DNA of 64,000 bases from Okapia johnstoni (GCA_024291935.2 CM044315.1:80892385-80956384); one strand, 5' to 3'; shown: positions 1-10,385, numbered from the stretch's first letter. Numbers and translations are program-made. Notes: generated from the sequence alone by a model not told the origin.

Positions 1-216
1 CATTCCATGTTTTATGCATGGGATGGATGTTCAGCGGGGATGGAGCGTTGGGATGACACAGAGGGATGGGAAGGGGAGGGAGGTGGGAGGAGGGTTTCGG
101 GCGCGGGGGGGAGCACATGTGAACCCATGGCTGATTCATGTCAATGTATGGCAAAAACTACTACAATATTGTAAAGTAATTAGCCCCCAACTAAAATAAA
201 TAAATTAAAAAAAAAA
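1..216 (+). mobile_element. L1 3'-end fragment (3'UTR and poly-A)
   Basis: This is the terminal part of a ruminant L1. It has the G-rich 3'UTR stretch (about 40-110), the segment around 130-200 with the 'gattcatgtcaatgtatggc' motif, and an A-run at about 205-216. The same 3' end occurs at about 19731-19922, 35575-35712 and, on the other strand, 61998-62175. It is severely 5' truncated or continues to the left of the window. Confidence 0.85.
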
Positions 217-911
217 AAGTTGGCTTAAAGCTCAACGTTCAGAAAACTAAGATCATGGCATCTGGTCCCATCACTTCATGGGAAATAGATGGGGAAACAG
301 TGTCAGAGTTTATTTTTTGGGGCTCCAAAATCACTGCTGATGGTGATTGCAGCCATGAAATTAAAAGATGCTTACTCCTTGGAAGGAAGGTTATGACCAA
401 CCTAGATAGCATATTAAAAAGCAGAGACATTACTTTGCCAACAAAGGTCCGTCTAGTCAAGGCTATGGTTTTTCTAGTGGTCATGTATGGATGTGAGAGT
501 TGGACAGTGAAGAATGCTGAGTGCCAAAGAATTGATGCTTTTGAAATGCGGTGTTGGAGAAGACTCTTGAGAGTCCCTTGGCCTGCAAGGAGATCCAACC
601 AGTCCATCCTAAAGGAGATCAGTACTGGGTGTTCATTGGAAGGACTGATGTTGAAGCTGAAACTCCAATACTTTGGCCACCTCATGTGAGGAGTTGACTC
701 ATTGGAAAAGATCCTAATGCTGGAAATGATTGGGGGCGGGAGGAGAAGGGGATGACAGAGGATGAGATGGTTGGATGGCATTACCAACTCGATGGACATG
801 GGTTTGGGTAAACTCCGGCAGTTGGTGATGGACAGGGAGGCCTGGCATGCTGCGATTCATGGGGTCACAAAGAGTTAGACACGACTGAGCGACTGAACTG
901 AAACTGAACTG
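217..911 (+). mobile_element. BovB LINE 3' end (RTE-type)
   Basis: This is the 3' portion of a BovB retrotransposon, abutting the L1 poly-A. Frame 255-689 encodes the C-terminal reverse-transcriptase region, with the BovB-typical strings [33 protein letters not shown] and VVMYGCESW. The frame stops at 689 (a premature TGA), but homology continues to the terminal 'gacacgactgagcgactgaac' tail near 911. It is 5' truncated and inactive. It ends exactly where the left arm of the inverted duplication begins. Confidence 0.9.
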
Positions 912-1303
912 AACAGTGATAAAAACCTTAATCCAAATAATGAGTGTAATAGTCCTAATCCTGATCCTTAAACCAAGGCTTAGCAACCTCTGTTGTCCCA
1001 AGAAAAACAGAAAATGGGATAAATAACAGAGAGAAAGGTTAATCTGTCTCAGGAAGGGAGTAACAGAATGGAACATTGAATACAGCACTTCCTTGACTTG
1101 GTCTTCTCCATTTCATCGTGATGACCCTCAACTTAATACCAAACCAAACCCCAAAATCATTCAAACTGTTATGGGGACATATCCAGTAGTGCCCACAACT
1201 GCTAATTTAAACTTCCTGTTAGGAGACATAAATGAAACAATGAGTGTGAAAATTCCTTGGCACCAAAACCCAATAAATTACATATACTTCAAACTCTTTA
1301 AAC

Positions 1304-1305
1304 AG
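1304..1305 (+). promoter_or_regulatory. Predicted splice acceptor before OR copy 1
   Basis: An AG follows a pyrimidine-containing stretch and lies 10 nt before the ATG at 1316. The same acceptor is present in the mirror copy (7619-7620) and at the equivalent place in the two other ORs. OR genes usually have an intronless coding exon spliced to upstream noncoding exons; that this AG is used is an inference. Confidence 0.5.
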
Positions 1306-1315
1306 GCAGAGCACA

Positions 1316-2263
1316 ATGCAGGAGCTCAACCATTCAGCTGTGACAGAATTCATCCTGTTGGGCTTTGCCTCAAACCCCAGGACCAATCCTCTGCTCTTCA
1401 CCTTCTTTCTAGCCTTTTACCTGCTCATCCTTGTGAGCAACAGCCTCCTCATCACCCTCATACCCACCAGGACACACGCCTCACACACGCCCCATGTACT
1501 CCTTCATCAGTGTCCTCTCCATGCTGGACATGTGCTACACCACCACGACTGTGCCCCAGATGCTCGTGCATATTCTCAGCAAGAAGAGAGCCATCTCTTT
1601 TGCTAGATGTGTGGCCCAGATGTACATCTTCCTCTTCTGTGGAATCACTGAGTACCTCTGGCTTTTCACCATCATGTCCCGTGGACAGGTACGTGGCCAT
1701 CTGCCACCCTCTCCGGTTATAAGGTCATCATGAGCCACTGGGTGTGCCTTTTCATGGTGGGCATCTGTGCAGCCTATGGTGTGGTGGGTGGTCTGTCCTA
1801 TACCTTCTTTGCTATGCGCCTTTCCTACTGTGGTCCTAATGAAATTGACCACTACTTCTGTGAGGTTCCTGCGGTCCTGAAGCTGGCCTGTGCAGACACT
1901 TCCCTCAATGACTTGGTGGACTTCATCACAGGCTTCATTGACATTGTGGTCCCACTCTCCCTGATTGTCCTTGTTTATGTCAACATCTTTGCCACCATCA
2001 TGAAGATCCGCTTAGCCCAGGGGCGGATAAAAGCTTTCTCCACCTGTGCCTCCCACATCACTGTGGTTACTATGTTTGCTATTCCATGCATCATCACGTA
2101 CATGAGCCCTGGCTCTGACTCCTTGTCAAATAGTGGCAAGAAAATGGCCCTTTTCTATAACATTGCCACAGCCTTCCTCAACCCTGTCATCTACAGCCTG
2201 AGGAACAAGGATGTGAAAAATGCTTTCCTCAAACTGATGGGAAGGGGCAGGGCCCCAGAGTGA
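1316..2263 (+). pseudogene. Olfactory receptor copy with frameshifts (mirror of the intact OR at 6670-7608)
   Basis: This is a full-length class II odorant receptor sequence from ATG (1316) to TGA (2261-2263), 948 bp against 939 bp in the intact mirror copy. The 9 extra bases are five insertions: +2 near 1461-1464, +2 near 1482-1493, +3 at about 1656-1658, +1 at 1678-1680 and +1 at 1717-1718. The first shifts the frame at the end of TM1, and frame is regained only after the fifth. From 1730 on the original frame is open and encodes the second half of the receptor, with the KAFSTCASH (TM6) and NPVIYSLRN (TM7) motifs. No substitution separates the two copies between 1266 and 1892; 16 do after that (10 synonymous, 6 replacing). 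As written it cannot make a receptor. It may be a true pseudogene, or an intact gene corrupted by assembly errors. Confidence 0.85.
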
Positions 2264-2449
2264 CATTTTAAAGATGAAGATCTGGGAAGTCTTACAATGC
2301 AGAACGCACATTCATCAACTCCTCAAACACACTTTCACGATACCTGAAGTGATGGTCTTCATATAGCTAACTGTCCACCCTGGGCCTGTGGGAGAGAACA
2401 GGGTGCTTGGTCATTAGCATTATGTATGGTGGTGTGGTTTGAGACAAAG

Positions 2450-2665
2450 AGGATCCAGATCTAACACCGTGGTCAAGAGCCTGAACTCTAGGGCCAGGCA
2501 GACCAGGATGAGAGACTTCGCTTTACCAATCACTAGGCATGTGAATTCTTGCAGCTCATTTAACTTAATTCTAAGGTTTAGATCTCTTCCTCACAGGGAA
2601 GTTGTAATGATTAAATGTGATAATACACTAAAGGTACAGAATTGGCATACAGTAATTTTTTAGCA
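2450..2665 (+). repeat. MIR SINE remnant in the left arm
   Basis: This has MIR-like core features: 'gtggtcaagagcctgaactc' near 2470, a 'cttcctcacagggaagttgt' stretch and a 'gattaaatgtgataatacac' stretch. The mirror copy is at about 6200-6475 on the minus strand, so this ancient SINE predates the inverted duplication. Confidence 0.65.
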
Positions 2666-3004
2666 AATGTTAGTTTTAATTTATAAAATTTTTTACTCAG
2701 GGATGAATTACTAACTCTTATATGGCCATGATCTTCCTGGTCTGTGGAGATGACTGGATCTCTAGAGAGAAAGGGAAAAATGGGTGGTGGAGGTGGAGAG
2801 AGAGGAAGAAGGAGTAACTCATAAACTGTAAAGTGGAGATTCTAAGGTGCAGAAGGGACTTGAGAAGGAGGAAATGAACCTATATAAACCATTCACAAAC
2901 TGTCAGTTAGATCATCCAGGGTCAATTGAAGCTGTCTGAGAAAGTTGAAAATTCTCTTTTACCACAATTTTTTTCTGTTCTTCTGTAGTTTTATACTCTT
3001 GATT

Positions 3005-4270
3005 TCCTCAAATCCATACATGACTACTGGAAAAACCATAGCTTTGACTAGATGGACTTTTGTCAGCAAAATAATGTCTGCTTTTTAATATGCTGTCTAG
3101 GTTGGTCATAGCTTTCCTTCCAAGGAGCAAATGTCTTTTAATTTTATGACTGCAGTCACCATCTGCAGTGATTCTGGAGCCCAAGAAAATAAATTCTCTC
3201 ACTGTTTCCATTGTTTTCTCATCTATATACCATGAAGTGATGGGCCCAGATGCCTTGATGTTAGTTTTTTGAATGTTGAGTTTTAAGCTTTTTCACTCGC
3301 CTCTTTCACTTTCATCAAGAGGCTCTTTAGTTCTTCTTTGCTTTCTGCCATAAGGGTAGTGTCATCTGTGTATCTGAGGTAACTGACATTTCTCCAGGCA
3401 ATCTTGATTCTAGCTTGTGCTTCCTTCAGCCCTGCATTTCTCATGATGTATTCTGCATAGAAGTTAAATAAGCAGGGTGACAATATACAGCCTTGACATA
3501 CTCCTTTCCCATTTTGGAACCAGTTCATTGTTCCATGTCCAGTTCTAACTGTGATGCTTCTTAACCTGCATACAAATTTCTCAGGAGGCAGGTAAGGTGG
3601 TGTGGTATTCCCATCTCTTGAAGAATTTTCCAGAGTTTATTGTGATCCACACAGTCAAAGGCTTTGGCATAGTCAATAAGGTAGAAGTAGATGTTTTTCT
3701 GGAACTCTTGCTTTTTTGATGATCCAACAGATGTTGATCTCTACTTCCTCTGCCTTTTCTAAAACCAGCTTGAACATCTGGAAATTCATGGTTCATGTAC
3801 TGTTGAAGCCTGGCTTGGAGAATTTTAAGCATTACTTTCCTAGCCTGTGAGATGAGTGCAACTGTGGTGTAGTTTGAACATTCTCTGGCATTGCCCTTCT
3901 TTGGGATTGGAATGAAAATTGACCTTTTCCAGTCCTGTGGCCACTGCTGAGCTTTTCAAATTTGCTGGCATATTGAGTGCAGCACTTTAACAGCACTGTA
4001 TTTTAGGATTTGAAATAGCTCAACTGGAATTCCATCACCTCCTCTAGCTTTGTTCATAATGATGCTTCCTAAGGCCCACTTGACTTCACATTCCAGGATG
4101 TCTGGCTCTAGGTGAGTGATCACACCATTGTGGTTTTCTGAGTCATGAAGATCTTTTTTGTATAGTTCTTCTGAGTTTGGCCCTTTAATGTGGGGACAGC
4201 ATCCATTGTGTTCATCAAAACCAGACCTAGCACTTCTGTGATCAACACTCCCATCACCTGCTAGCAGCCA
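3005..4270 (-). mobile_element. BovB LINE fragment lacking its 3' end
   Basis: This is minus-strand BovB reverse-transcriptase sequence. Reading leftwards it shows KWALGSII (about 4070), GIPVELFQILK, DVQAGFRKGRGSRD (about 3760), LSPCLFNFYAEYIMRNAG (about 3450), YTDDTTLMAESKEE (about 3360; YADD in most copies) and DGDCSHKIKRHLLLGRK (about 3140). The element stops near 3005, where MYGCES should follow, so the 3' terminus is missing. That is unusual for a LINE insertion, which normally loses its 5' end. Several frameshifts make it inactive. It lies in the spacer of the inverted OR duplication, against the left arm. Confidence 0.88.
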
Positions 4271-5844
4271 GGAGAGCATAATGTATCCCATTAGAGACAC
4301 AGAGGAATCTGTAACTGCAACCAGTTCTGACAGGTATCACTCTGGGAACAGATGAGGACTCCCTGTAAGAGGAAAGTAATGGAGGAAGGGGTGATGTGCC
4401 TGATGCTCCTGCTCTGAAAGTCTCTAGTAATCATGACCCCCAGAGCTGGAGACAATGTCAGAGGTCATCCAGGTAGGTTTCCTCGGCTCCGTTGACCTCA
4501 CCTCTGCTGCCCTCTTAACCAGGTTCAGAGTGAATAATCACTTCCACATCCTTATTTGAGTATATCTGGAATTGAGTTGAAATTTTCTTTGCTGGTTTTT
4601 CTGCTTTCAATGTTGACTTTCTGTTTGACCACATGTTCTAATGGAGCTAAAACCTAGGGTATGAACACGGCTGACTGCATAGAATTAAACATCTTCTGCA
4701 ATGCTCTGGCCATAGACTGGGCCTTGCAAAGGTCCTTCCTACTATACAACCAGCACCTAGACTAATTACTATCACTTGGTCGTGTGAAATATGAGTGTAC
4801 TTTTTAGGTCAATCTGTACTCTGACTGGCAATGTGTGAAAATCCATGTTTTATTGTGTTCTCAATTTATTATTGAGGCCACTTCTCCTCTATTGTGTAAA
4901 CTCTGCCAGATTCTAAAGGTGAAAAAGTGGTACCTCATTGATAGTTTAAATTGCATTTCTTTGGTGCCTATTATGGTATGATTTTCCCATATGTTTATTA
5001 ACTTTTTGGACTTCTTTTTTATAAAGTGTCATATCTGTTGCCAGTTTTCCTAAGTGTGTATATTTTCTTACCAGTTTGTAAGAGCTTCTTCTGTGTTAAT
5101 GATTTGATTTTATTCATGTGTCTATAAGTATGTTGCAGTTATATGCTTTGTGTTGCTATTTGCCTTTCATTTTGCTTCATTATTTATGCAATGCTCTGGC
5201 TCCTGGGTGGTGAGGCTGGGTGATAGCTCTGGGGAATTGTGAACCTGCACCTTTGACATGGAGCCTGGCCTCTTACAGAGGGAACAGACATTCATGTTAT
5301 ACTTTTTGGCAAGCCCAGCTGATTTTTTTGTTGTAAGGAGTTTCATAGGCAGTGTACATCAGCAAGAGGCTGGGAAAAACCCAAAGGGGCGGCATGCTAG
5401 CTTATGGTACATGTCTCTAGAACATCAGGAGAATTGCTCTGTTGGGTTCTGAAGTTCCCGTGGCAGCCAGCAGTCAGTAAATATGGGTGATGCCCTGTAC
5501 CATGAACCTGCAGATGGATGAAACATGGGAAAAACAGTTCATATTTGTAAAGATTCTATGAGAAATAAACATTGTTTTGGGGAAAGTCCCTTCAAGCAAG
5601 AGAGAACAGAGCAAAAATAAATAAGTAAGTAAGTAAGTAAGTAAATAAATAATTAATTAAAAAATAAATAAAAAACTCCACTGAATTTTTAACCTCTTAC
5701 TGAACTTCCTAAATTTTGCATCTGGAGGTCACATTGTATTCACCCTCTAATTTCTCTTATCCTTAAGTGCGCAGAGTCTCTTCTCCTTGAGATTATCCAG
5801 AGAGGCTATTGTTTTTAAAAATGGATGTCATTAGGGGAAAAAAA
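4271..5844. other. Spacer of the inverted duplication, no gene seen
   Basis: This is noncoding sequence between the BovB fragment and the right arm. About 4790-5170 looks like an old, reversed L1 3' region (T-rich, with an 'aaattgcatttctttggtgc'-type stretch). The short open frame at 5258-5452 has no recognisable domain. An AAGT/AAAT simple repeat lies at 5614-5674. Confidence 0.5.
5614..5674. repeat. (AAGT)n/(AAAT)n simple repeat
   Basis: Tandem 'aagt' units pass into 'aaat' units; an A-rich tetranucleotide microsatellite. Confidence 0.9.
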
Positions 5845-6199
5845 GGAGAAATGAAGAGAGAAAAATACGAGAACAGAAAAAAATGGTCATAAAGGAGAAT
5901 CTTGCCCCTTTCTAAGATACTAATAACTTCAATTGATCCCAGATGCTCTAACTGGCACAGCTTAGAGATGGGTACATATAGGCTCATTTCATCCTTCTCA
6001 AGTTCTTTTCCCACCTTAAAAATCTCCACTTCACAGTTTCTGACTTCCTCCTTCTTCCACTCTCTGACTCCATCACCCTTTTTTTTTTTCACTGTCTCTC
6101 TGAGACAGTGATTCAGTCACGGCTACTAACCAGGAAGATCATGGACATTTAAGGGTTGATAATTCATCTATGAGTAAAAGATATTGAAAATTGAAACTA

Positions 6200-6475
6200 A
6201 CATTTCCTAAAAAATTACTGTATGTCAGGCTCTGTACGAAGAACATTTTGTGTATTATCTCATTTAATCATTACATCTTCCCTCTGAGGGAGAGATGCAA
6301 ACCTTAGAGGAGTTAAGTGAGCTGTAAGAATTCACATGCCAAAAAATTAATAAATAAAAACGCATGATTAATTATGTTAACAGAAAAAGTCACATATCTC
6401 ATAATTGATAAAGCCAAGTGTGTCATCCTGGTCTGCCTGGCACTAGAGTCCAGGCTCTTGACCACTGTGTTAGAT
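6200..6475 (-). repeat. MIR SINE remnant in the right arm
   Basis: This is the minus-strand counterpart of the MIR at 2450-2665, split by a short A/T-rich insertion near 6330-6385 that the left copy lacks. Confidence 0.65.
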
Positions 6476-6669
6476 CTTCTGGATCATCTTTTCTCAAACC
6501 ACAGCACCATAGGTAATGCTGATTGCCAGGCACCCTGTTCTTTCCCACTGGAGAGTTGAATGGTTAGCTTTATGGAGACCATCTCTTCCAGGTCTCATGG
6601 AAGAGTCTTCAGGGAGTTGGTGAGTGTGCACCCTCATGTAAGATTTCCCAGATCTTAATCTTTAAAGTG

Positions 6670-7608
6670 TCACTCTGGGGCCCTGCCCCTTCCCATCAAT
6701 TTGAGGAAAGCATTTTTCACATCCTTGTTCCTCAGGCTGTAGATGACAGGGTTGAGGAAGGCTGTGGCAATGTTATAGAAAAGGGCCATTTTCTTGCCAC
6801 TGTTTGACAAGGAGTCAGAGCCAGGGCTCATGTACGTGATGATGCACGGAATAGCAAACATAGTAATCACAGTGATGTGGGAGGCACAGGTGGAGAAGGC
6901 CTTGATCCGTCCTTGGGCTGAGCAGATCTTCATGATGGTGGCAAAGATGTTGACATAAACAAGGACAATCAAGGAAAGTGGGACCACAATGACATTGAAG
7001 CCTGTGATGAAGTCCACCAAGTCATTGAGGGAAGTGTCTTCACAGGCCAGCTTCAGGACCGCAGGAACCTCACAGAAGTAGTGGTCAATTTCATTAGGAC
7101 CACAGTAGGAAAGGCGCATAGCAAAGAAGGTATAGGACAGACCACCCACCACACCATAGGCTGCACAGATGCCCACCATGAAAAGGCACACCCAGTGGCT
7201 CATGATGACCTTATACCGGAGAGGGTGGCAGATGGCCACGTACCTGTCCACGGACATGATGGTGAAAAGCCAGTACTCAGTGATTCCACAGAAGAGGAAG
7301 ATGTACATCTGGGCCACACATCTAGCAAAAGAGATGGCTCTCTTCTTGCTGAGAATATGCACGAGCATCTGGGGCACAGTCGTGGTGGTGTAGCACATGT
7401 CCAGCATGGAGAGGACACTGATGAAGGAGTACATGGGCGTGTGGAGGCGTGTGTCCTGGTGGATGAGGGTGATGAGGAGGCTGTTGCTCACAAGGATGAG
7501 CAGGTAAAAGGCTAGAAAGAAGGTGAAGAGCAGAGGATTGGTCCTGGGGTTTGAGGCAAAGCCCAACAGGATGAATTCTGTCACAGCTGAATGGTTGAGC
7601 TCCTGCAT
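6670..7608 (-). CDS. Olfactory receptor, class II, intact (312 aa)
   Basis: This is a seven-transmembrane G-protein-coupled odorant receptor, expected on olfactory cilia and signalling through Golf. Visible features are: N-glycosylation site NHS (residues 5-7), TM1 about 24-47, LHTPMY (55-60), Cys97 for the ECL1-ECL2 disulphide, MSVDRYVAIC (118-127) at the end of TM3, ECL2 cysteines 169/179/189, KAFSTCASH (236-244) before TM6 and NPVIYSLRN (286-294) in TM7. Length is normal for the family. The start has a clear N-terminal peptide and lies 10 nt after a predicted splice acceptor. Oddities: the TM1 'GN' is S41-N42, the TM5 'SY' is V217-Y218, and the usual TM7 proline is A281. It resembles OR family 2; the subfamily is not assigned. 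It is the functional partner of the broken mirror copy at 1316-2263. Confidence 0.93.
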   Translation of the reverse strand: MQELNHSAVTEFILLGFASNPRTNPLLFTFFLAFYLLILVSNSLLITLIHQDTRLHTPMYSFISVLSMLDMCYTTTTVPQMLVHILSKKRAISFARCVAQMYIFLFCGITEYWLFTIMSVDRYVAICHPLRYKVIMSHWVCLFMVGICAAYGVVGGLSYTFFAMRLSYCGPNEIDHYFCEVPAVLKLACEDTSLNDLVDFITGFNVIVVPLSLIVLVYVNIFATIMKICSAQGRIKAFSTCASHITVITMFAIPCIITYMSPGSDSLSNSGKKMALFYNIATAFLNPVIYSLRNKDVKNAFLKLMGRGRAPE

Positions 7609-7618
7609 TGTGCTCTGC

Positions 7619-7620
7619 CT
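7619..7620 (-). promoter_or_regulatory. Predicted splice acceptor before the OR at 6670-7608
   Basis: On the minus strand an AG stands 10 nt before the ATG and is identical to the acceptor in the mirror copy. It probably marks the 5' edge of the coding exon. Confidence 0.5.
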
Positions 7621-8007
7621 GTTTAAAGAGTTTGAAGTATATGTAATTTATTGGGTTTCGGTGCGAAGGAATTTTCACACTCATTGTTTATGTTTCTTAA
7701 CAGGAAGTTTGGGCTAGCAGATGGCGCACTACTGGAGAGGTCCCTGTAGTGGTTTGAGTGGTGTCGGCATTTGGCTCTGGATTAAGTTACGGTCATGGTG
7801 ATGAAATGATGAAGGCCAAGTCAAGGAAATGCTGTGTGCTGTGTTCAATTCTGTCTCTCCCTTTCCAGAGACAGCTTTGCTTTACTCAGACTTACTCATT
7901 CCATTTTATGATTTCTCTTGGGGCAACAGAGGTTGCTAAACCTTGGTTTAAGGATCAGGAGTAGAATGATTACACTCATAATTTGGGTTAAGCTTTTCAT
8001 CACTGTT

Positions 8008-8837
8008 AGGATTATCATTAATGTTAGACTTTTTCTGGTGAACAAAACTTTACTGTTGTTCATTAATTGTGTAATTGATTCAACATGATTTTTGCCAAAT
8101 GCTTACTATTTGTTGTAAATCAGGGTGGCAAGGAAGAGTTATAAATGATTTGGGTAGGAAAATGATTTCATGCAATCTACCAGGATAAATTCTAAGTATG
8201 TTAAAGAGTGAAATGCAAGAAATAATATAGTGAGACCATCTTGGAAAAATGTATGGGTGAATATTTATTTTATGGTGGGAGAGATGCCTTTAAGCATCAA
8301 CTGATTAAGTCCTCAGCCTCTTGGTGTTGACCCTTTTCCTCTAATAACCAAACAAAGCAACACAGTTCCTCATCTGACCTGCTGTCTATTTACTCAGTAG
8401 TTTTGAGGTTCCCTGTGTATCCCAGGTCATTTTGCTCTAAAATCCTTGGTCTCATTGAATCTTTGATCCATCTTGCTGCCTTGCTTCTGTGGGTACTGAA
8501 CTCTTCAGTGGTTCATCCCTATGCTCTTTCTCCTTCATGTCCCCAAACCTCACTAACACAAGGATGTAAGACTTGTCCTAAAGGTATGGGTAAAAGGAAA
8601 GACTTATAATGCAGCACAGAACAGAAAACTCTTTTTTAATGAATATTTAATGCTGTATAGTTCCTAAGTTATCTGTGCAGCACTTGTTCCTCTCTAGCTC
8701 CCAGCCAGCTGGCAGGTGACTGGAGACTGGTCTACTTCTTGGAAACTCCTCCCATTCCCCTTGTCTCCCTGTTCTAGGACTCTCCTTACTCCTGTTACCT
8801 GGGCCATGAGCCACGAATCCAATGCTTCCAAATCGGT
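8008..8837. other. Noncoding stretch, no gene seen
   Basis: This is A/T-rich sequence outside the right arm. No coding frame, RNA gene or clear repeat can be supported; 8040-8290 may be very old L1. Confidence 0.4.
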
Positions 8838-9005
8838 GCTTTCAAACTTCACTGTGCTTCAGAATTACCTGGAAGGCATGTCAGATGCTGCTGCTGTGTG
8901 TCATAAGGAGACTTGAATTGGAAGATGGGGTTGGAGTGTGAGAATTTGCATTTCTAACAAGTTCCCAGGTTCTTCACATGCTGGGGTCACAGTTTGAAAA
9001 CTGAT
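8838..9005 (+). mobile_element. MER5A-like hAT DNA transposon remnant
   Basis: It shows typical MER5A pieces: 'ttcaaacttcactgtgcttc', 'cagaattacctggaaggc', 'gagaatttgcatttctaaca' and a reversed end 'cacagtttgaaaactgatct'. It is a non-autonomous, long-inactive element. Confidence 0.75.
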
Positions 9006-9264
9006 CTACTTAATGGTAAAGAGAAAGTTGGTTCTTTCTGAATTTCCCTGTCTCCACATTATGCTCAATTGCATTATGCTCATTGCATATCCCCTACTTA
9101 AATGCCACTATTCAGTATTTTCATTCTTTCATTCTTTCATTTAAGCATAAGAATAAAGGAAGAAAAGTAAAACAAAAAAATAAATATTTTTGATGATATA
9201 AATATAAAAAATTTTTTTCTTTAAGTTAAAAAAAGAATAATAGTTATATATGTGGGATACAAGA

Positions 9265-10385
9265 AAAAGCAAGAGAATTCCATTAAAACATCTACTTCAG
9301 CTTCATTGACAACACTAAAGCCTTTGACTCTGTGGATCACAACAAACTGTGGAGAATTCTTAAAGAGATGGGAATGCAAGACCACCTTACCTGCTTCCTG
9401 ATTAACCTGTATGCAGGTCAAGAAGTAACAGAATCAGACATGGAATAATGGACTAGTTTCAAATTGTGAGAGGAGTACATCAAGGCTGTATACTGTCACT
9501 CTGCTTATTTAACTTCTCTACAGAGTACATCATGCTAAAGGCTGGGCTGGATGAATCACAAGCTGGAATCAAGATTGACAGGAGAAATATCAACAACCTC
9601 AGATATTCATATGACACCACTCTAATGCAGAAAGTGAAGAGGAACTAAATAGCCTCTTAATGAGGATGAAAGAGGAGAATGAAAAAGCTGGCTTAAAACT
9701 CAACATCCAAAAAACTAAGATCATGGCATTGATCCCATCATTTCATGGCAAATAGATGGGGAAAAAGTGGAAGCAGTGACAGATTTTGTTTTCTTGGGCT
9801 CCAAAATCAAGGCAAATGGTGACTGCAGCCACAAAATGGAAAGACACTTGCTTCTTGGAAGAAAAGCTATGACAAACCTAGATACTGTATTAAAAAGTAG
9901 AAACATCACTTTGCCAACAAAAGTCTGTATAGGCAAAGTATGGTTTTTCCAGTAGTCATGTATGGATGTGAGACTTGGACCATAAAGAATGCTGAGTGCC
10001 AAAGGATTGAAGCTTTTGAATTTTGGTGCTGCCCAAGACTCTTGAGAGTCTCTTGGACAGCAGGGAGATCAAACCAGTCAATCTGAAAGGAAAACAACCC
10101 TGAATTTTCATTGGAAGGACTGATGCTGAAGCTGAAGCTCCAATACTTTGGCCACCTGATGTGAAGAGCCGACTCATTGGAAAAGACCCTAATGTTGGGA
10201 AAGATTGAGGGCAAGGGGAGAAGGAGATGACAGAGGATGAGATGGTTGGATGGCATCACTGACTCAATGGACATGAATTTGAGTAAACTCCAGAAGACAG
10301 TGTAGGACAGGGAAGCCTGGCATACCGCCATTCATGGAATTTCAAAGAGTTGGACATGACTTAGTGACCGAACAGCAACAACAAT
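9265..10385 (+). mobile_element. BovB LINE, 5' truncated
   Basis: Reverse-transcriptase homology runs from a region matching 'FIDYAKAFDCVDHNKLW' (about 9300) through EYIMLKAGLDESQAGIKI (about 9530) and DCSHKMERHLLLGRKAM (about 9825) to the terminal tail 'gacatgacttagtgaccgaa'. Many stops and frameshifts; inactive. It is flanked on the left by A/T-rich sequence. Confidence 0.9.

Larger units (their letters stand above)
912..2990. repeat. Left arm of a 2.1 kb inverted duplication
   Basis: This segment aligns with the reverse complement of 5845-8007. The match is visible from 'aacagtgat' at 912, through the OR coding region, to about 2990, where a BovB fragment begins. Flanks of the OR are clearly diverged (many substitutions and short indels, roughly 15-20% by eye), while the OR coding region is nearly identical. 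The outer edge is cut by the BovB/L1 insertions at 1-911, so homology may continue outside the window. Confidence 0.85.
5845..8007. repeat. Right arm of the inverted duplication
   Basis: This is the reverse complement of 912-2990 with an intact OR inside. The outer edge 'atcactgtt' at 7999-8007 matches the left arm start at 912. Besides substitutions it carries an extra A/T-rich stretch of about 55 bp near 6330-6385 inside the MIR. The arms are 2.1-2.2 kb and the spacer is about 2.9 kb. Confidence 0.85.

Noticed and set aside
7081..7515. A 144-codon frame on the + strand opposite the intact OR, and similar shadows at 1535-1852
   Set aside because: They are antisense shadows of OR coding sequence and follow its codon structure.
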